A stretch of DNA of 64,000 bases, from assembly GCF_036381655.1 (NCBI RefSeq), contig NZ_DASVCJ010000006.1, positions 124,001 through 188,000 on the forward strand, given 5' to 3'. The notes under the pieces are model-generated. The model made no database searches. It was not told the origin of the DNA and saw nothing but the letters and a program-made list of their open reading frames with translations. This stretch comes from Ferrovibrio sp036381655. GTDB taxonomy: Bacteria; Pseudomonadota; Alphaproteobacteria; Ferrovibrionales; Ferrovibrionaceae. Below, in pieces: positions 1 through 9,209 of this stretch. How positions within the stretch are numbered: position 1 is the first letter of the stretch; every line of letters begins with the position of its first letter. The translations under genes were made by a program, and so were the position numbers.

Positions 1-138
1 ATTGGGGTGGGAACCGACCGGGCACTATAACGGCGGGGCGGCCGGGCGATCAATCCGCCTCAGCCCGGCGATTCGCCGAATCTTCTTTATCATCCAAGCC
101 CTTCTTTTCAGGTCACGGCGGTGGCCAGAAGGGGCGGA

Positions 139-1263
139 ATGGGTATACTGCCGGCCATGCGCGGGGTATCCCTCTACATCATGCGCCAGATCGCCTGGCC
201 GATGCTTTTTGCCACCCTCACCCTGACCGGGGTGATCTGGCTGACCCAGTCGCTGCGCTTCATCGACCGGATCGTCAACAACAACCTGTCGTTGGCCGAT
301 TTCTTCTATCTGACATTGCTGGTGCTGCCGAACATCATGGCGATCATCCTGCCGGTCGCCGCTTTCTGCGCCACGCTCTATGCCTTTCACCGGCTGGCCA
401 GCGATTCCGAGATGATCGTGCTTTCGGCCGCGGGCTTCAGCCGGCTTTCTCTTGCGCGGCCCGCCCTATACATCTCCATCCTGATCATGGCGGTGATGTA
501 TCTCATCCTGCTTTTCCTCATGCCACTGGGATCGCGCACCTTGCGGGAGACGCAGTACCAATTCCGCAACGACCTCGCCGGCATGGCGATCCTCGAAGGG
601 GTCTTCAACACGCCAACGGCCAATCTGACGGTCTATGTGCGGGAACGCGAACCCAATGGGGACCTGATCGGCGTGCTGGTGCACGACAACCGCACGAAAG
701 GCCAGCCGATCACCATGATGGCGGAAAAAGCCAGGCTGCTGCGCACCCCGGAAGGCCCCCGCCTCTACATGGTCAACGGCAACAGGCAACAGATGGACTC
801 CAACCGGCAGTCCCTGTCGTTGCTGTATTTCGACAATTACAGCTTGGATCTGCAGGCCTATGCGGAAAAGGAAGCCGCCGCCTGGCGCGAGCCCTCCGAA
901 CGGTATCTGAGCGAGCTGTTCTGGCCGGATATGAGCAATCCGGACGACAGGAATAATTACAGCAAGCTGATCGTCGAAGGCCACCGCCGCTTGGTGACCC
1001 CGCTGCTGGTTCCGGCCCTGATAATGATTGCAGTCGCCAGCGTGATCGGCGGCGAGTTCAATCGTCGCGGCCAAGGCAAAAGGCTGGCCGTCGGCGCGGC
1101 GGCGGCAACCCTCCTGCAGGTGCTGAGCCTGGGTGTCATACATCTGGCCACCCAAACGCCGACTCTGATCCCGCTGCTGTACGTCACGCCGCTGGCTTTT
1201 TTCGCCATAGCAGCCTTCCTGCTGCGTGAGCCTCAGCTACGCCCTCGCCTGCGGAACGCTTGA
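139..1263 (+). CDS. lptF: LPS export ABC transporter permease LptF
   Basis: Inner-membrane permease that, with LptG and the LptB ATPase, extracts LPS from the inner membrane and feeds the Lpt bridge. The product is 374 aa with the YjgP/YjgQ layout: about three N-terminal membrane helices (residues ~16-127), a periplasmic jellyroll-type middle, and three C-terminal helices (~285-362). ATG 139 has an AAGGGG ribosome site about 4-6 bases upstream. ATG 157 fits the usual family N-terminus better but has no ribosome site. It overlaps lptG (TGATG), so the two are translationally coupled. Bases 1-138 hold no other gene I can support. Confidence 0.93.
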   Translation: MGILPAMRGVSLYIMRQIAWPMLFATLTLTGVIWLTQSLRFIDRIVNNNLSLADFFYLTLLVLPNIMAIILPVAAFCATLYAFHRLASDSEMIVLSAAGFSRLSLARPALYISILIMAVMYLILLFLMPLGSRTLRETQYQFRNDLAGMAILEGVFNTPTANLTVYVREREPNGDLIGVLVHDNRTKGQPITMMAEKARLLRTPEGPRLYMVNGNRQQMDSNRQSLSLLYFDNYSLDLQAYAEKEAAAWREPSERYLSELFWPDMSNPDDRNNYSKLIVEGHRRLVTPLLVPALIMIAVASVIGGEFNRRGQGKRLAVGAAAATLLQVLSLGVIHLATQTPTLIPLLYVTPLAFFAIAAFLLREPQLRPRLRNA

Positions 1264-2357
1264 TGCGGCAATCGATGACTTTATCGGTGTATTTGGGGCG
1301 CCACTATCTGCTGGCGATCCTGAGTGTGCTGATCGTTCTTGCCGTATTGGCCTTCAGCTTCGATACCGTCGAGTTGCTGCGCCGGGCGGCGAAAAGCAGC
1401 GATGCCACGCTGCCGGTGGTTTTCGAGATGTCGATCCTGAAACTGCCCTCGCTGCTCACAAAGCTGTTTCCCTTCGCCGTCCTGTTCGGCGGCATGCTGG
1501 CATTGACAAGGCTGACCCGCTCACAGGAACTGACCGTCAGCCGTGCCGCAGGCGTCTCCGTCTGGCAATTCCTCCTTCCCGGCCTTGCCCTGGTCTTCCT
1601 GCTCGGCGCCTTCGTCGTGACGGTCTACAACCCGCTGTCATCCGCCATGCTTGGCCGCTACGAAACGCTGGAAGCCAAGGCGCTGCGCGGTCGCAGCAGC
1701 CTGCTCGCCGTCTCCTCCGGCGGGTTGTGGCTGCGGGAGGCCGATGCGACCGGTCAGGTCGTCATCCATGCATTGCGCACCGCACGTCAGGGCATCGAAC
1801 TCTACGATGCGATCTTCTTCTATTTCGAAGCGGGCGATCATTTCGTAAAACGCATTGATGCCGCGAGTGCACTGCTGGAAGACGGAGAATGGGTGCTGAA
1901 GGAGGTCGTTGTCAGCTATCCGGACAAACCGGCCGAGCGTCTCGACCAACTGCGCCTGCCCACCACGCTGACATTCAATCGCATCCAGGAAAGCTTTGCC
2001 TCCCCCAATACGATTTCGTTCTGGGAGTTGCCGTCTTTCATCGCCACTTTGGAGCAGGCCGGCTTCTCTGCCGTCCGCCATCGGCTTTATTTCTATTCGC
2101 TGCTGTCGCTGCCTCTACTGCTCTGCGGCATGCTGTTGATCGCTGCCAGCTTCAGCCTTCGCCTGACCCGCCGCGGCGGCATCGGCGTCATGCTTTCCGG
2201 CGGCGTGGCGGCGGGCTTTCTTCTGTATTTCAGTGTCGAGCTTGTTCAGCCTTTCGGCCTTAACGGAACGATCCCTGCGCCGCTCGCTGCATGGGCCCCC
2301 ACCGTTATCTTCCTGATGCTGGGTGTGTCCTTGCTGTTTCATCTGGAGGATGGATGA
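1263..2357 (+). CDS. lptG: LPS export ABC transporter permease LptG
   Basis: Second permease of the LptB2FG LPS extractor. The product is 364 aa with N-terminal helices (first around residues 15-35), a periplasmic middle, and C-terminal helices ending in a hydrophobic stretch before the LEDG tail. ATG 1263 overlaps the lptF stop, and its own stop overlaps the lptD ATG at 2354. Gene order lptF-lptG-lptD makes LptG, rather than a second LptF, the natural call. No lptB or lptA is in the window. Confidence 0.93.
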   Translation: MRQSMTLSVYLGRHYLLAILSVLIVLAVLAFSFDTVELLRRAAKSSDATLPVVFEMSILKLPSLLTKLFPFAVLFGGMLALTRLTRSQELTVSRAAGVSVWQFLLPGLALVFLLGAFVVTVYNPLSSAMLGRYETLEAKALRGRSSLLAVSSGGLWLREADATGQVVIHALRTARQGIELYDAIFFYFEAGDHFVKRIDAASALLEDGEWVLKEVVVSYPDKPAERLDQLRLPTTLTFNRIQESFASPNTISFWELPSFIATLEQAGFSAVRHRLYFYSLLSLPLLLCGMLLIAASFSLRLTRRGGIGVMLSGGVAAGFLLYFSVELVQPFGLNGTIPAPLAAWAPTVIFLMLGVSLLFHLEDG

Positions 2358-4510
2358 GCCGCCGCTGCAGTTCCTTCATTCTCCTGGTATTCTGGTCTTG
2401 GCTGGCGATATCCGTATCGGCATTCGCGCAACCGAGCACCAATGCGCCCGTGCTCGTTACGGCTGATACGCTGAAATACGATCAATCGCTTGGCATTGTA
2501 ACTGCCGAAGGCCATGTCGAATTGGCCCAGAATGGGGAGACGTTGCTTGCCGATCTCGTGAGCTACAGCGAGCGCGACGATAAGGTGGTCGCCAGCGGTA
2601 ATGTTGCTTTGATGCAGCAGGACGGCGCGGTTCTCTTCGCCGATTACATGGAACTGACCGGCGGCATGCGTAATGGCTTCATCCGCGATGCCTCTTTCCT
2701 GCTGGCGGACAATTCACGGGGTGCGGCGGCGTATGGCGAGCGTAAGGACGGCAACCGCACGATCCTGCATAAAGGCGTCTATACGACCTGTTCCCTGTGT
2801 GCGAAAGACCCGACCCGCCCCCCGCTTTGGCAATTGAAAGCCGATCGCGTGGAACACGATCAGGAGGCCCAAGAAGTCTATTATCGTGACGCGACCTTCG
2901 AAATGTTCGGCGTGCCGATCCTGTATACGCCCTATTTCAGCCATCCCGATCCGACCGTGTCCCGCCGCAGCGGATTGCTGCCGCCCAGCTATCTGACCAA
3001 CACCTATTTCGGCCAGGCAGTCCGCATCCCGTATTACTACGTCATCGACGACAACGCAGACTTGACGCTGATGCCGCAATTCTCGACCGATCAAGGCGGC
3101 CAGATTTATGGCGAGTTCCGACAGCGGCGTCAGACCGGCGAAATCGATCTCGACGGCAGCATCACCAAAGTCGACAAAAGCGGGAACCAGCAGGATGGCG
3201 GGGAGTTCCGCGGTCATATTCGCGCCAATATGGCTTTCAGGGCGAACGACGACCTGACCTGGGGCGCCAACATTTTCCGTGCCTCGGATGACACTTATCC
3301 AAGCCTTTATCGGATCCCCGATTATACGACCCGCAATGCCCTGACCAGCCGGGTCTATGCCGAGGCGATCAACAATCGCCATTACGCGGCAATCAACGCT
3401 TTCGCATTTCAGAACATCAGAACCGACGTCGCCCCGGATACGGTTCCCATCGTCGCGCCAATTTTGGACTATTCCGCCTCGACCGATCCCGGCAAATACG
3501 GCGGCTACTGGACCTTTGGCGCCAATATGGCCTCCATTTACCGCGAGGCGGGGACCGATACCCGGAGGCTTTCCACCAGCGCCACCTGGACACAACCCTA
3601 TTACGCGCCGAGCGGAGAAATTTACACTGCCACGGCGATGCTGCGCGCTGACGGCTATTGGGTAAACGACCTCAATCAGTCGCTGGGCCTGCAGACGGAC
3701 AGCAACGGCTCCGAGTTTGCAGGCCGCGTCGTCCCACTCGTTGCGCTGGATTGGCGCTACCCGTTCGTCCGCGACGAGGGTACGGTTCGGCAATTGATCG
3801 AGCCGATCGTCAGCGCGGTCATCACCCCCTATGGCAGCAATTCGAGCAGAATCCCGAATGAGGATTCGCTCAGCCCGGAATTCGACGAAACAAACCTGTT
3901 CGGTCTGGACCGCTTCCCGGGCTATGACCGGTGGGATGGCGGTCCAAGATTGAATTATGGCGTGCGAGCGGCGGTTTACGGCCAGAGCGGCGGATATTCA
4001 GAGTTGCTGGTTGGCCAATCGATCCGCGGTCATGCCGACGACACTTTTGCCCCTGGCTCCGGCCTCGACGATCAGATGTCGGACTATGTCGGCCGCCTGA
4101 CGATCTCGCCCGGCCGCTACCTCAGCCTGATCGACCGGGTTCGGCTGTCGCCGAACAGCAAGCTGGCAGTTCGCCGCAATGAACTGACCACGCAGATCGG
4201 CTCGAACACCTCATTCCTGAGCATTACTTATGCAGATGTGGCCGACACCGATTTCCTCGACGATGTGGGCGATCAGGAGGCAATCGCGGGAACACTGCGC
4301 ATGCAGATGACGAAGTACTGGAGCACGGAGTTTCGGCATACCCGCGATCTCGGGGACCGGGGCGGCTCCCTTCTTAATTTCGCCGGTTTGCGCTATACCG
4401 ACGAATGTTTCGATATCGTAGTCTTTGCACAACGGACATTCACGGTTAACCGTGAAGTTCAACCCGACACCACGATCGGACTCCGCTTCCGGATCGCAAC
4501 ATTCAATTGA
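2354..4510 (+). CDS. lptD: LPS-assembly outer-membrane protein LptD
   Basis: Outer-membrane beta-barrel that places LPS in the outer leaflet. The product is 718 aa. It has a signal peptide ending near the AFAQ site, an OstA/LptA-like N-terminal domain (about residues 30-150), a CSLC cysteine pair, and a long barrel with alternating aromatic strands; a later cysteine lies in the DECFD segment near the end. These cysteines match the inter-domain disulfides known in LptD. ATG 2354 overlaps the lptG stop (ATGA). The downstream neighbour surA encodes the periplasmic chaperone that assists LptD folding. Confidence 0.95.
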   Translation: MSRRCSSFILLVFWSWLAISVSAFAQPSTNAPVLVTADTLKYDQSLGIVTAEGHVELAQNGETLLADLVSYSERDDKVVASGNVALMQQDGAVLFADYMELTGGMRNGFIRDASFLLADNSRGAAAYGERKDGNRTILHKGVYTTCSLCAKDPTRPPLWQLKADRVEHDQEAQEVYYRDATFEMFGVPILYTPYFSHPDPTVSRRSGLLPPSYLTNTYFGQAVRIPYYYVIDDNADLTLMPQFSTDQGGQIYGEFRQRRQTGEIDLDGSITKVDKSGNQQDGGEFRGHIRANMAFRANDDLTWGANIFRASDDTYPSLYRIPDYTTRNALTSRVYAEAINNRHYAAINAFAFQNIRTDVAPDTVPIVAPILDYSASTDPGKYGGYWTFGANMASIYREAGTDTRRLSTSATWTQPYYAPSGEIYTATAMLRADGYWVNDLNQSLGLQTDSNGSEFAGRVVPLVALDWRYPFVRDEGTVRQLIEPIVSAVITPYGSNSSRIPNEDSLSPEFDETNLFGLDRFPGYDRWDGGPRLNYGVRAAVYGQSGGYSELLVGQSIRGHADDTFAPGSGLDDQMSDYVGRLTISPGRYLSLIDRVRLSPNSKLAVRRNELTTQIGSNTSFLSITYADVADTDFLDDVGDQEAIAGTLRMQMTKYWSTEFRHTRDLGDRGGSLLNFAGLRYTDECFDIVVFAQRTFTVNREVQPDTTIGLRFRIATFN

Positions 4511-4514
4511 GCTC

Positions 4515-5765
4515 ATGATGCTTCGCTTGATGACCCTTCTTGTGCTTCTGAGCGGCTTGATCGGCATCTCAGCCTATGGCCAGGAGCAGCAACGCATCGT
4601 TGCCCTTGTCAACGACGAGGTCATCTCGCTCAGAGACGTCACCCAGCGCATGCGCATCATCATGGCCACGTCACATCTCCCGAACACGCCGGAAGTCCTC
4701 CGTGCCGTCCGGGAGCAGGCCATGCGCTCGCTCATTGACGAGCGCCTCGAGATGCAGGAGGCCAAGCGCCGCGGCATTTCTGTTTCGCAGCAGGATCTGG
4801 ACACCGCGATCAATTCCGTGGAACGTCAACTTGGGATTCCCAATGGCCGCCTGGAGGAATTCACCAAGCGCGCCGATATCGATGCAGACGCCCTGATCAG
4901 CCAGATACGCGCCGAACTGACCTGGGCACGTATGATCCGTTCTCGACTGTTGGCGACGGTCACCGTCACCGATCAGGAGATCGATGAAAGGATCGAAAAA
5001 ATGAAAAGCATGGCGGGTCAGACGGAAGATCTGATCGCCGAAATTCTCATCCCAGTCGACAGTCCGGACCAGGAGGAGCCGCAGCGGCAGACGGCTCTGC
5101 ATATCCTGCAGCAATTGCGAAACGGCGCCAGCTTTCCGGCGCTCGCCCGGCAGTTCAGCCGCGGAACGACGGCCGCCAATGGCGGCGATGTCGGCTGGGT
5201 GCCGCGCGGCACCTTGCCCGAAGAAGTCGAAGCCGTCGTGGCGAAAATGAACAAGGGCGATATATCGGAGCCCATCCGCACCGTTGGCGGCTATCAGATC
5301 ATCTTTCTTCGCGATCGGAGGCGAATGGCAATGCCGGGAGCGGAGGAAACGAAAGTCACGCTCAAGCAGATTCTGCTGCCCTTGCCGGAGAATGCCCCGC
5401 AGAATGCCATCCAGGCAGCCATGGCTTCAGCGCGTCAGGCCCGCGGCAATATCCATAGCTGCGATGACGTCGAAGCTGTCGCGCAACAGCTGAAGGCACC
5501 GGGCTCCGGCAGTCTAGGGACCCTACGGCTGGGCGATCTGCCCCCAGCCTTCCGCAACGCCGTGAGCAATTTGGCAATAAACCAGACCTCCGAGCCCGTT
5601 CAAATGCCGAAGGCCATTCATCTCTTCACGCTCTGCGGCAAGGAAGAGCACGGCGCCTTCGATCGCAACCAAATTCGCCAGAATTTGCTACTGCGCCATG
5701 CCGAGCTTCTGGCACAGCGCTATATTCGCGAATTGCGCCGCGATGCAACGATCGAATTCCGCTGA
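4515..5765 (+). CDS. surA: Periplasmic chaperone / peptidyl-prolyl isomerase SurA
   Basis: Escorts outer-membrane proteins, LptD in particular, through the periplasm. The product is 416 aa: a signal peptide (LLVLLSGLIGISAYG), a SurA N-terminal chaperone region (VALVNDEVISLRDV onward), one well-formed parvulin PPIC domain (FSRGTTAANGGDVGWV), and a second, degenerate PPIC-like repeat (GSLGTLRLGDLPPAFR). Tandem ATGs at 4515 and 4518 follow the lptD stop by a few bases. The 3' end overlaps pdxA by 23 bp. Confidence 0.92.
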   Translation: MMLRLMTLLVLLSGLIGISAYGQEQQRIVALVNDEVISLRDVTQRMRIIMATSHLPNTPEVLRAVREQAMRSLIDERLEMQEAKRRGISVSQQDLDTAINSVERQLGIPNGRLEEFTKRADIDADALISQIRAELTWARMIRSRLLATVTVTDQEIDERIEKMKSMAGQTEDLIAEILIPVDSPDQEEPQRQTALHILQQLRNGASFPALARQFSRGTTAANGGDVGWVPRGTLPEEVEAVVAKMNKGDISEPIRTVGGYQIIFLRDRRRMAMPGAEETKVTLKQILLPLPENAPQNAIQAAMASARQARGNIHSCDDVEAVAQQLKAPGSGSLGTLRLGDLPPAFRNAVSNLAINQTSEPVQMPKAIHLFTLCGKEEHGAFDRNQIRQNLLLRHAELLAQRYIRELRRDATIEFR

Positions 5766-6783
5766 TCGTCCGCACCGCGGCGCACCCATCGCCGTCACGA
5801 TGGGGGAGCCGGCCGGTATTGGCGGGGAAATCGCGATGCGGGCCTGGCTGCAGCGGAATGACTGTAGGCTGCCGCCTTTTTTCCTGCTGGACGATCCGGA
5901 CCGATTGAAGTCCCTGGCCGAACGGATGCACTGGCCGGTGCCGCTACAGGCCATCGCCAGCCCGGAAGAAACAGCCGCCATCTTCAGCACCGCCCTGCCG
6001 GTGCTGCCCATCCCCCTGGCAGAGGTGCCGCAGGCGGGCCAGCCCAATCCGGCCAATGCCAAGGCGGTGGTCGCGGCGATCGAACAGGCCACGGCGATGT
6101 GCAAGGATGGCAGCATCGCCGCCATGGTGACCAATCCGATCAACAAGGCGGCGCTCTATGCGGCCGGCTTCCGCCATCCCGGACATACCGAGTTCATTGC
6201 CGACCTGTGCGGCGGTGCGATGCCGGTGATGATGCTGGCATCTGAGCGACTGCGCGTCGTGCCGGTGACGATCCATATGTCGCTGCGCCAGTCGATCGAC
6301 CATTTGACGACGGCTCTCATCGCGGCGACGTCCCGGATCACCGCCGCCGACCTGCGAGAGAAGTTCGGCATCGCGCATCCCAGGCTGGCAGTCGCCGGCC
6401 TCAATCCCCATGCCGGCGAGGCCGGGACAATGGGCCGCGAGGATGCCGATATCGTCGCTCCGGCGGTTGCGCAGCTGCGTGCCGAAGGCATCGCCGCGTT
6501 CGGCCCGCTCTCGCCAGATACGATGTTCCATGCCGAGGCTCGCGCCACCTACGATGCGGCCATCTGCATGTATCACGATCAGGCGCTGATCCCGATCAAG
6601 ACGCTCGATTTCGATCAGGCTGTGAACGTCACGCTGGGCCTGCCGATCATCCGCACTTCGCCGGATCATGGCACGGCGTTCGATATCGCTGGTAAGGGAA
6701 TCGCCAAAGCCGATAGCCTTATCGCGGCCATCCGCATGGCCGCGCAAATGGCCGAAAACCGGCGCCATGTCAGCGGCCATTGA
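5743..6783 (+). CDS. pdxA: 4-hydroxythreonine-4-phosphate dehydrogenase PdxA
   Basis: Oxidises 4-phosphohydroxy-L-threonine in the DXP-dependent pyridoxal-phosphate pathway. The product is 346 aa. Signatures are VTMGEPAGIGGE near the N-terminus, VTNPINKAAL, GHTEFIADLCGG, and the metal and substrate segment CMYHDQALIPIK followed by RTSPDHGTAFDIAGKG. I chose ATG 5743, inside the end of surA, because the family begins just ahead of the VTMGEPAGIG block. The surA-pdxA-rsmA order is conserved from gamma- to alphaproteobacteria. Confidence 0.94.
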   Translation: MQRSNSADRPHRGAPIAVTMGEPAGIGGEIAMRAWLQRNDCRLPPFFLLDDPDRLKSLAERMHWPVPLQAIASPEETAAIFSTALPVLPIPLAEVPQAGQPNPANAKAVVAAIEQATAMCKDGSIAAMVTNPINKAALYAAGFRHPGHTEFIADLCGGAMPVMMLASERLRVVPVTIHMSLRQSIDHLTTALIAATSRITAADLREKFGIAHPRLAVAGLNPHAGEAGTMGREDADIVAPAVAQLRAEGIAAFGPLSPDTMFHAEARATYDAAICMYHDQALIPIKTLDFDQAVNVTLGLPIIRTSPDHGTAFDIAGKGIAKADSLIAAIRMAAQMAENRRHVSGH

Positions 6784-7594
6784 CAACCTGCCGCCGCTGC
6801 GCGAGGTGATCGCGCGGCATGAACTCGCGGCGCGCAAATCGCTTGGCCAGAATTTCCTGCTTGATCTCAATCTGACGCGCAAGATCGCCCGCGCTGCCAT
6901 GCCATGGATGGGGCCCGCCGTGGTCGAAATCGGCCCCGGGCCGGGAGGCTTGACCCGAGCGCTGTTGCTGGAGGGGGCGCCGCGGGTCATCGCGATCGAA
7001 CGCGACGAACGCTGCTTGGCGGCACTGTCCGAACTTGCCGCGGCTGCCGAAGGCCGCCTTAAGCTGCATCCCGGGGATGCAATGGAAACGGACATCGCTG
7101 AGCTGACGCCGCCGCCCTGGCAGATTGTCGCCAACCTGCCCTACAATATTGCCACGCCACTCATCCTCGGCTGGCTGAAGCGGGTCGAGTGTTTCACCCG
7201 CATCACGGTTTTGGTGCAGAAGGAAGTGGCCGAACGGCTGGCCGCAGCACCCGGCAGCAAATCATACGGCCGTCTCTCGGTCGCGGCGCAATGGCGTTGC
7301 CGCGCCCGGATGCTGTTCGATATCGGCCCCAAGGCCTTCGTACCGCCGCCGAAGGTCACTTCGACCCTGGTGGAACTCGAGCCGCGCGAAAAGCCGCTGG
7401 CGGAGGCCGATCCGGCCAAGCTGGAGAAGATTACCGCCGCCGCCTTCAACCAGAGGCGCAAAATGCTCCGGGCGGCACTGAAACCACTTTGGCCCGATTC
7501 CGATGCCAAGCTGACGTTGGCCGGCATCGATCCGACACGGCGCGCCGAGACGCTATCCATCGAGGAATTCTGTGCGCTTGCCCGCCTGTTGTAG
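6767..7594 (+). CDS. rsmA: 16S rRNA adenine dimethyltransferase RsmA (KsgA)
   Basis: Dimethylates two adjacent adenines in the 3'-terminal helix of 16S rRNA using SAM. The product is 275 aa. It has the family start ARKSLGQNFLLD, the SAM-binding motif EIGPGPGGLTRALL, the catalytic NLPYN motif, and the C-terminal substrate domain (FNQRRKMLRAALKPL). ATG 6767 lies inside pdxA (17 bp overlap). It is the last gene of the + strand run; the next gene, gmk, converges on it 16 bp away. Confidence 0.95.
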   Translation: MSAAIDNLPPLREVIARHELAARKSLGQNFLLDLNLTRKIARAAMPWMGPAVVEIGPGPGGLTRALLLEGAPRVIAIERDERCLAALSELAAAAEGRLKLHPGDAMETDIAELTPPPWQIVANLPYNIATPLILGWLKRVECFTRITVLVQKEVAERLAAAPGSKSYGRLSVAAQWRCRARMLFDIGPKAFVPPPKVTSTLVELEPREKPLAEADPAKLEKITAAAFNQRRKMLRAALKPLWPDSDAKLTLAGIDPTRRAETLSIEEFCALARLL

Positions 7595-7610
7595 GCGCGC
7601 CGTCTTGAAT

Positions 7611-8261
7611 TCAATGGCCTTCGCGCAGCCGCTTGACGAAATCGACCAAGCCGATGCCGCGATGGCGCTTGAGCCGCTCGGCATGCAGAATGGTGCGCAC
7701 CTCGCCCAGGCATTGCTCGATATCTTCGTTGATCACCACATAATCGTATTCGGCCCAGTGGCTCATCTCGTCGGCCGCCTTCGACATGCGCTTGGCGATC
7801 ACCTCGGCCGAATCCTGTGCCCGCGTATGCAGCCGCTTCTCCAGATCTCGCGTAGACGGCGGCAGAAGGAAAACACTGACCAGATCGTCGCGGGCATTCT
7901 GGCGAAGCTGCTGCGTACCCTGCCAGTCGATATCGAACAGAACATCGTGGCCGGCAGCCAGGTGCTGTTCGACCGGGCCTTTCGGGGTGCCGTAGTAATA
8001 ATCAAACACCTTTGCGTGCTCGAGCAGCTCCTGGCGATTGACCATCAAGCCGAATTCTTCGCCGCTGATGAAATGGTAATGCACGCCATCAACCTCGCCG
8101 GGCCGGCGCGGCCGCGTGGTCACCGAAATCGAGAGGTGCACGTTGGCTTCGAGTTCCATCAGGCGGCGTGAGATCGTCGTCTTGCCGGCGCCCGAGGGCG
8201 AGGACAGAACGAACATCAGGCCGCGGCGGGCAATACTGATGGCAGATGATTTATTCGACAT
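7611..8261 (-). CDS. gmk: Guanylate kinase
   Basis: Phosphorylates GMP to GDP with ATP. The product is 216 aa, with the P-loop SSPSGAGKTT at residues ~20-29 and the GMP-binding segment with TTRPRRPGEVDGVHYHF. It overlaps the upstream yicC gene by 11 bp on the same strand, so the two form an operon. Confidence 0.95.
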   Translation of the reverse strand: MSNKSSAISIARRGLMFVLSSPSGAGKTTISRRLMELEANVHLSISVTTRPRRPGEVDGVHYHFISGEEFGLMVNRQELLEHAKVFDYYYGTPKGPVEQHLAAGHDVLFDIDWQGTQQLRQNARDDLVSVFLLPPSTRDLEKRLHTRAQDSAEVIAKRMSKAADEMSHWAEYDYVVINEDIEQCLGEVRTILHAERLKRHRGIGLVDFVKRLREGH

Positions 8262-9144
8262 TCTGAGCCTGTTCCCGCAAACGGTCGACCACCAGCTTCA
8301 GATCCAGGCCCACGGCCGTCAGCGCTGCATCGAATGCCTTCGAACAAAGCGTGTTGGCTTCCCGATTGAACTCCTGCGCCAGGAAATCGAGCTTGCGGCC
8401 AACGCCCCGGCTGTCGCCGCCACTGATCAGATGGCGCGCCGTCTCGACATGCGTGCGCAACCGATCGATCTCTTCACGTACATCCAGGCGCGTGATCTGC
8501 AACGCCAGTTCCTGTGCCAGCCGTTCCTCGGAAACCGGCGGTGACATCGCCAGAAGCTCGTCTAGCTGCTGACGCAGACGATTGCGCAGCGCTTCCGGTC
8601 GCACCGATTCCACGTCCTGTGCCTGGTCGGTCAGTTTTGCGATCTCGTCCAGAAGACCGCTGAGCACGCCCGCCAGCTTGGTTCCTTCTGCCGAACGGCT
8701 CTCAACCAGCTTGTCGACAGCCTCGGCAAAGCTTGCCTTCACTTCCGCCATCAAGGCATCGCGCGCAGCCTCATCCTCGCTGGTCCCGACCGGCTCGATA
8801 ATCCCCCGCACGGCAAGAAGCCCATCCAGGCGTGGAGCCCCTATGCCGCGCGCCTCGAGACGTTCCGCCAGCGCCAATAACTGGTCCAGCAAGCCCTCAT
8901 TCAGCCTGTAGGCTGGCGCGGAATCGCCGGTTTCGGCGAATTGCAGATTGAGTGTGATATTGCCGCGGACCAGCTTGCCTTGCGCCATGGCCCGCAATTC
9001 CGGCTCCAGCGATTCGAAGCCCGACGGCAGGCGGAAGCGCAGCTCCAGCCCTCGGCCATTGACCGATTTCAGCTCCCAGGTCCAGGCCTTGTTTGCGGCG
9101 CGCCCGTCGGCGCGCGCAAAGCCGGTCATGCTGACGAGCGACAT
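8251..9144 (-). CDS. YicC family endoribonuclease-like stress protein
   Basis: The product is 297 aa and matches the YicC/YloC family: it begins MSLVSMTGFARADG, ends with the family tail (GLDLKLVVDRLREQAQNVE), and contains DVREEIDRLRTH and KLDFLAQEFNREANT. E. coli YicC is linked to RNA turnover. ATG 9144 is preceded by GGGGGAG, a good ribosome site, and matches the family N-terminus. It overlaps gmk by 11 bp. Confidence 0.92.
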   Translation of the reverse strand: MSLVSMTGFARADGRAANKAWTWELKSVNGRGLELRFRLPSGFESLEPELRAMAQGKLVRGNITLNLQFAETGDSAPAYRLNEGLLDQLLALAERLEARGIGAPRLDGLLAVRGIIEPVGTSEDEAARDALMAEVKASFAEAVDKLVESRSAEGTKLAGVLSGLLDEIAKLTDQAQDVESVRPEALRNRLRQQLDELLAMSPPVSEERLAQELALQITRLDVREEIDRLRTHVETARHLISGGDSRGVGRKLDFLAQEFNREANTLCSKAFDAALTAVGLDLKLVVDRLREQAQNVE

Positions 9145-9153
9145 CACTCCCCC

Positions 9154-9203
9154 GAAAATGCTACGCTGCGCCGGACTATAATCGCAAACCAAGCCATGGT
9201 CGA
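9154..9203. promoter_or_regulatory. Overlapping divergent promoters of yicC-gmk and the SDR gene
   Basis: On +, TATAAT at 9177-9182 is a perfect -10 for the SDR gene, 27 bases before its GTG, with a poor -35. On -, TCGACC (9203-9198), a 17-base spacer and TATAGT (9180-9175) form a good promoter for yicC. The two -10 boxes share bases, so polymerase binding in the two directions should be mutually exclusive. Confidence 0.6.
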
Positions 9204-9209
9204 GGCTAA

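Noticed and set aside
144..149. Shared TATACTGCCG string at 144 and 31633 as a regulon motif
   Set aside because: The two share a -10-like hexamer and a few GC-rich bases, but no matching -35 or upstream element; chance is sufficient.
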